From Actinomycetes bacterium (GTDB lineage Bacteria > Actinomycetota > Acidimicrobiia > Acidimicrobiales > Palsa-688): a DNA stretch of 64,000 bases. Shown piece after piece: positions 62,452-64,000 of the stretch. Below the pieces are notes generated by a model. That model worked only from the letters and a program-made list of their open reading frames with translations. It was not told the DNA's origin and ran no database searches. Each line of letters starts with the position of its first letter. Within the stretch, counting starts at the first letter, position 1. The position numbers were made by a program, and so were the translations under genes. The DNA is taken from NCBI GenBank assembly GCA_021828475.1, contig JAJZIY010000010.1, positions 1 to 64,000 on the forward strand. The letters run 5' to 3'.

Positions 62452-63532
62452 GGCCGTTCCACTTGTATCGACTTTTCAGGCGGTTGAGTCTTGTGTTGTA
62501 CCCAACAAGGCCCCGGTGTTGAAGGTGCCCGATGACAATGCCGAGGCTCACGCCGATCTCACCCGCGATCTTTCGCAATTCAAGTGGGGACCGGCGCGCG
62601 CCAGCAAGCCGCGCCTCGTACTCCGGCGGGACGAGCATCGTGCCTGCGAACCGATCGGCTTCGGCTTCCTCTGACGACGGGGAAGGGTCCGAGTCAAGCT
62701 CGATTTCATCGAGGTACAACGCATCTGTTCCGTGGAAGAGGAGGTGCGCTGACTCATGGAAAAATGTAAACCACAGGTGATCGTCAGCGCGGTGCCGACC
62801 AGACATTGCGATGCTCGGCTGCCCGCTCGGGAGCCGTCGTGCAGCTCCACTAACCGGGCAGCCACGCGGCGCGCGCACGACACCGACCGCAACGCCGACC
62901 TCGGCACACCGTGCTTGGAGCTCGCTTAGGAAGTGACGAGGATCGCCAAGGCGGGTTAGCGGCAAGAGCTGCGGAAGGAGCGCCTCGAATGCGTCGCGGT
63001 CCCACTGGGCGCAGGGAATGTTGGACAGCTCGACCTCACACTGACGTAACCAAGCCGCGACCGCGAACTCGTCGCTCTCAAGGATCTTCGAGGAGCGGAG
63101 GCGCGTCTGCTCAAGCAGCGCTGTGTGCTCCGCCTGCCAAGCATCCGGGCTCACGACATCGAAGAAGCGCAGGCAATTGTCGATCTGGCTGAGCCAATTA
63201 TCGGTGTCTGACTGAATCCACCCAAAGGTCTTCATGTCGTGGACTGGCATGCGCTGGACCCAAGCATCCGCGAGTACCCGTGGACGATCAGCCTGGTACT
63301 GCCCGTCCCTCGTCATCCAGAACTCGACCGACCCCCCGATTTTCGACGAGAGGCGTTCGCAGAGCTTGATCGTCAGGGGGATGTCACCCCCTAAAAGTGC
63401 CTCGAATTCATTTTGCGAGAGTTCGAGAGCTTCTGCGAGCGTTCGGCCTTCCATGCACTGCTCATGGAGCGCATCCTTGATCGTGTCACCAGGGGGCGAT
63501 GCCCACCGTGGGACGAAGTCGGTACCGCTCAT
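62432..63532 (-). CDS. HigA-type antitoxin fused to ImmA/IrrE metallopeptidase
   Basis: A 366-residue two-domain protein. The first 80 residues are an XRE/HigA helix-turn-helix (GRTLAEALELSQNEFEALLG). The C-terminal half is an ImmA/IrrE peptidase with HESAH at 259-263 (WFTFFHESAHLLFHG) and EAEADRFAGTMLVPP. ImmA-type proteases cut repressors to switch on mobile elements. Here the fusion probably acts as antitoxin or repressor controlled by its own proteolysis. The start overlaps the higB-like stop. Confidence 0.88.
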   Translation of the reverse strand: MSGTDFVPRWASPPGDTIKDALHEQCMEGRTLAEALELSQNEFEALLGGDIPLTIKLCERLSSKIGGSVEFWMTRDGQYQADRPRVLADAWVQRMPVHDMKTFGWIQSDTDNWLSQIDNCLRFFDVVSPDAWQAEHTALLEQTRLRSSKILESDEFAVAAWLRQCEVELSNIPCAQWDRDAFEALLPQLLPLTRLGDPRHFLSELQARCAEVGVAVGVVRAPRGCPVSGAARRLPSGQPSIAMSGRHRADDHLWFTFFHESAHLLFHGTDALYLDEIELDSDPSPSSEEAEADRFAGTMLVPPEYEARLAGARRSPLELRKIAGEIGVSLGIVIGHLQHRGLVGYNTRLNRLKSRYKWNGPSLERA

Positions 63533-63846
63533 CGACTGATCTCCTGAACAACGGCCCGTCGTACTCGCTTTAAGTCTAGCCCCCCGCCTTCGTTGCGAGG
63601 AACCCGCTCATGCCCGACTCTCATGAGCAGGTACCAACCCTCGAGGAGCTCAAAGCGAAGCTGCGGATGCTCCGCATCGACGATCCGTGGTCGGCCTGCA
63701 GGTAGATCTGCAAGCATGGTGACGGCGCGGAGATCGGCGAGACGCGTTCTCAAGACGTCTGCGGCCGACATGCCCATCGTCTTCACTGCCTCGTCATAGT
63801 CCTGGCATAGTGTGCGCAACTTCCGTGTCCTAAAAGCGAGTTCCAT
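63529..63846 (-). CDS. HigB/RelE-ParE-type toxin
   Basis: A 105-residue protein of the RelE/ParE fold family. ELAFRTRKLRTLCQDYDEAV begins the N-terminal helices; the C-terminal strand region WYLLMRVGHERVPRNEGGGL and the terminal VRRAVVQEISR resemble HigB proteins that cut mRNA on ribosomes. It precedes the antitoxin with a 4-nt overlap (ATGA). The 150 bp upstream to the window end should hold its promoter. Confidence 0.75.
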   Translation of the reverse strand: MELAFRTRKLRTLCQDYDEAVKTMGMSAADVLRTRLADLRAVTMLADLPAGRPRIVDAEHPQLRFELLEGWYLLMRVGHERVPRNEGGGLDLKRVRRAVVQEISR

Positions 63847-64000
63847 TGAGGCCCCAGGTGGTCAGCCGCACGGGGGACATCGGCCTCGACCTCCGCCGAG
63901 GATACTCGCGTCCACCGTCTGACATGGGAACCACCGCCGGCGCACGCGAGCGGCGGGACGGTATGGGCTCTCGCCGGACGAAGCGCGGTGACGCTCATGC

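Overview
The window is high-GC DNA from an actinobacterium. The gene content and order match the conserved replication-origin neighbourhood of Actinobacteria: DUF3566, gyrA, gyrB, dciA, recF, dnaN, dnaA; murJ, trxB, trxA, parB, parA, rsmG, jag, yidC, rnpA, rpmH; and crgA, trpG, pknB, pbpA, rodA, pstP, fhaB, fhaA, tRNA-Leu. The lineage cannot be fixed from the sequence; a deep branch such as Acidimicrobiia is my inference from free-standing kinase and MurJ genes, short DciA and unusual fillers.

Layout. 1-5.0 kb is an accessory island: decayed ISL3 transposase, a type II restriction-modification pair (EcoRV-like nuclease plus m5C methylase), a TacAT-type toxin-antitoxin pair, an IS630 fragment and a BrnT/BrnA-like pair whose toxin is frameshifted. 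It ends at the 3' end of tRNA-Ile(GAT). 5.2-14.8 kb is DUF3566-gyrA-gyrB-dciA-recF-dnaN-dnaA, all on the minus strand. dnaB lies divergent from dnaA, facing rpsF-ssb-rpsR-rplI across a strong terminator. 18.6-23.7 kb holds panB, a DUF5318 protein, the CCA-adding enzyme, a lone PilT ATPase and a GNAT enzyme. 23.7-32.8 kb reads rightward: DUF6049 protein, MurJ, DegV, a Ser/Thr kinase, a small membrane protein, trxB, trxA. 33-39.9 kb reads leftward: parB, parA, two parS sites in a 1.46-kb gene-free stretch, rsmG, jag, yidC, yidD, rnpA, rpmH. 40.1-45.8 kb holds a CPBP protease, a VIT-family transporter, an aberrant thiolase, an NCS1 permease, crgA and trpG. 45.9-53.8 kb is the cell-wall/phosphosignalling operon fhaA-fhaB-pstP-rodA-pbpA-pknB. 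tRNA-Leu(CAG) closes the core.

From 54.1 kb a second accessory region follows, starting at the 3' end of tRNA-Leu: hicB with a hicA stump, a tyrosine integrase, an excisionase-like protein, a MobF relaxase-helicase carrying apparent frameshifts and a 72-bp tandem duplication, then a lower-GC three-gene cassette (thymidylate-synthase-fold enzyme, putative uracil-glycosylase-fold protein, protein resembling the alpha-glutamyl/putrescinyl-thymine pyrophosphorylase clade) with overlapping start/stop codons, and a convergent HigB/HigA-ImmA toxin-antitoxin pair. The cassette is the best candidate for an undescribed system: the synthase-like enzyme has Asp where thymidylate synthase has the dUMP-selecting Asn, as in dCMP hydroxymethylase, so it may make a modified cytosine nucleotide that the other two proteins process.

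Global points. The dnaA block is separated from rpmH and points away from it, so the usual rpmH-oriC-dnaA junction is broken, and DnaA-box-like sites are scattered over several intergenic gaps. Several genes carry a TANNNT hexamer 6-7 nt before the start codon, suggesting leaderless transcripts.
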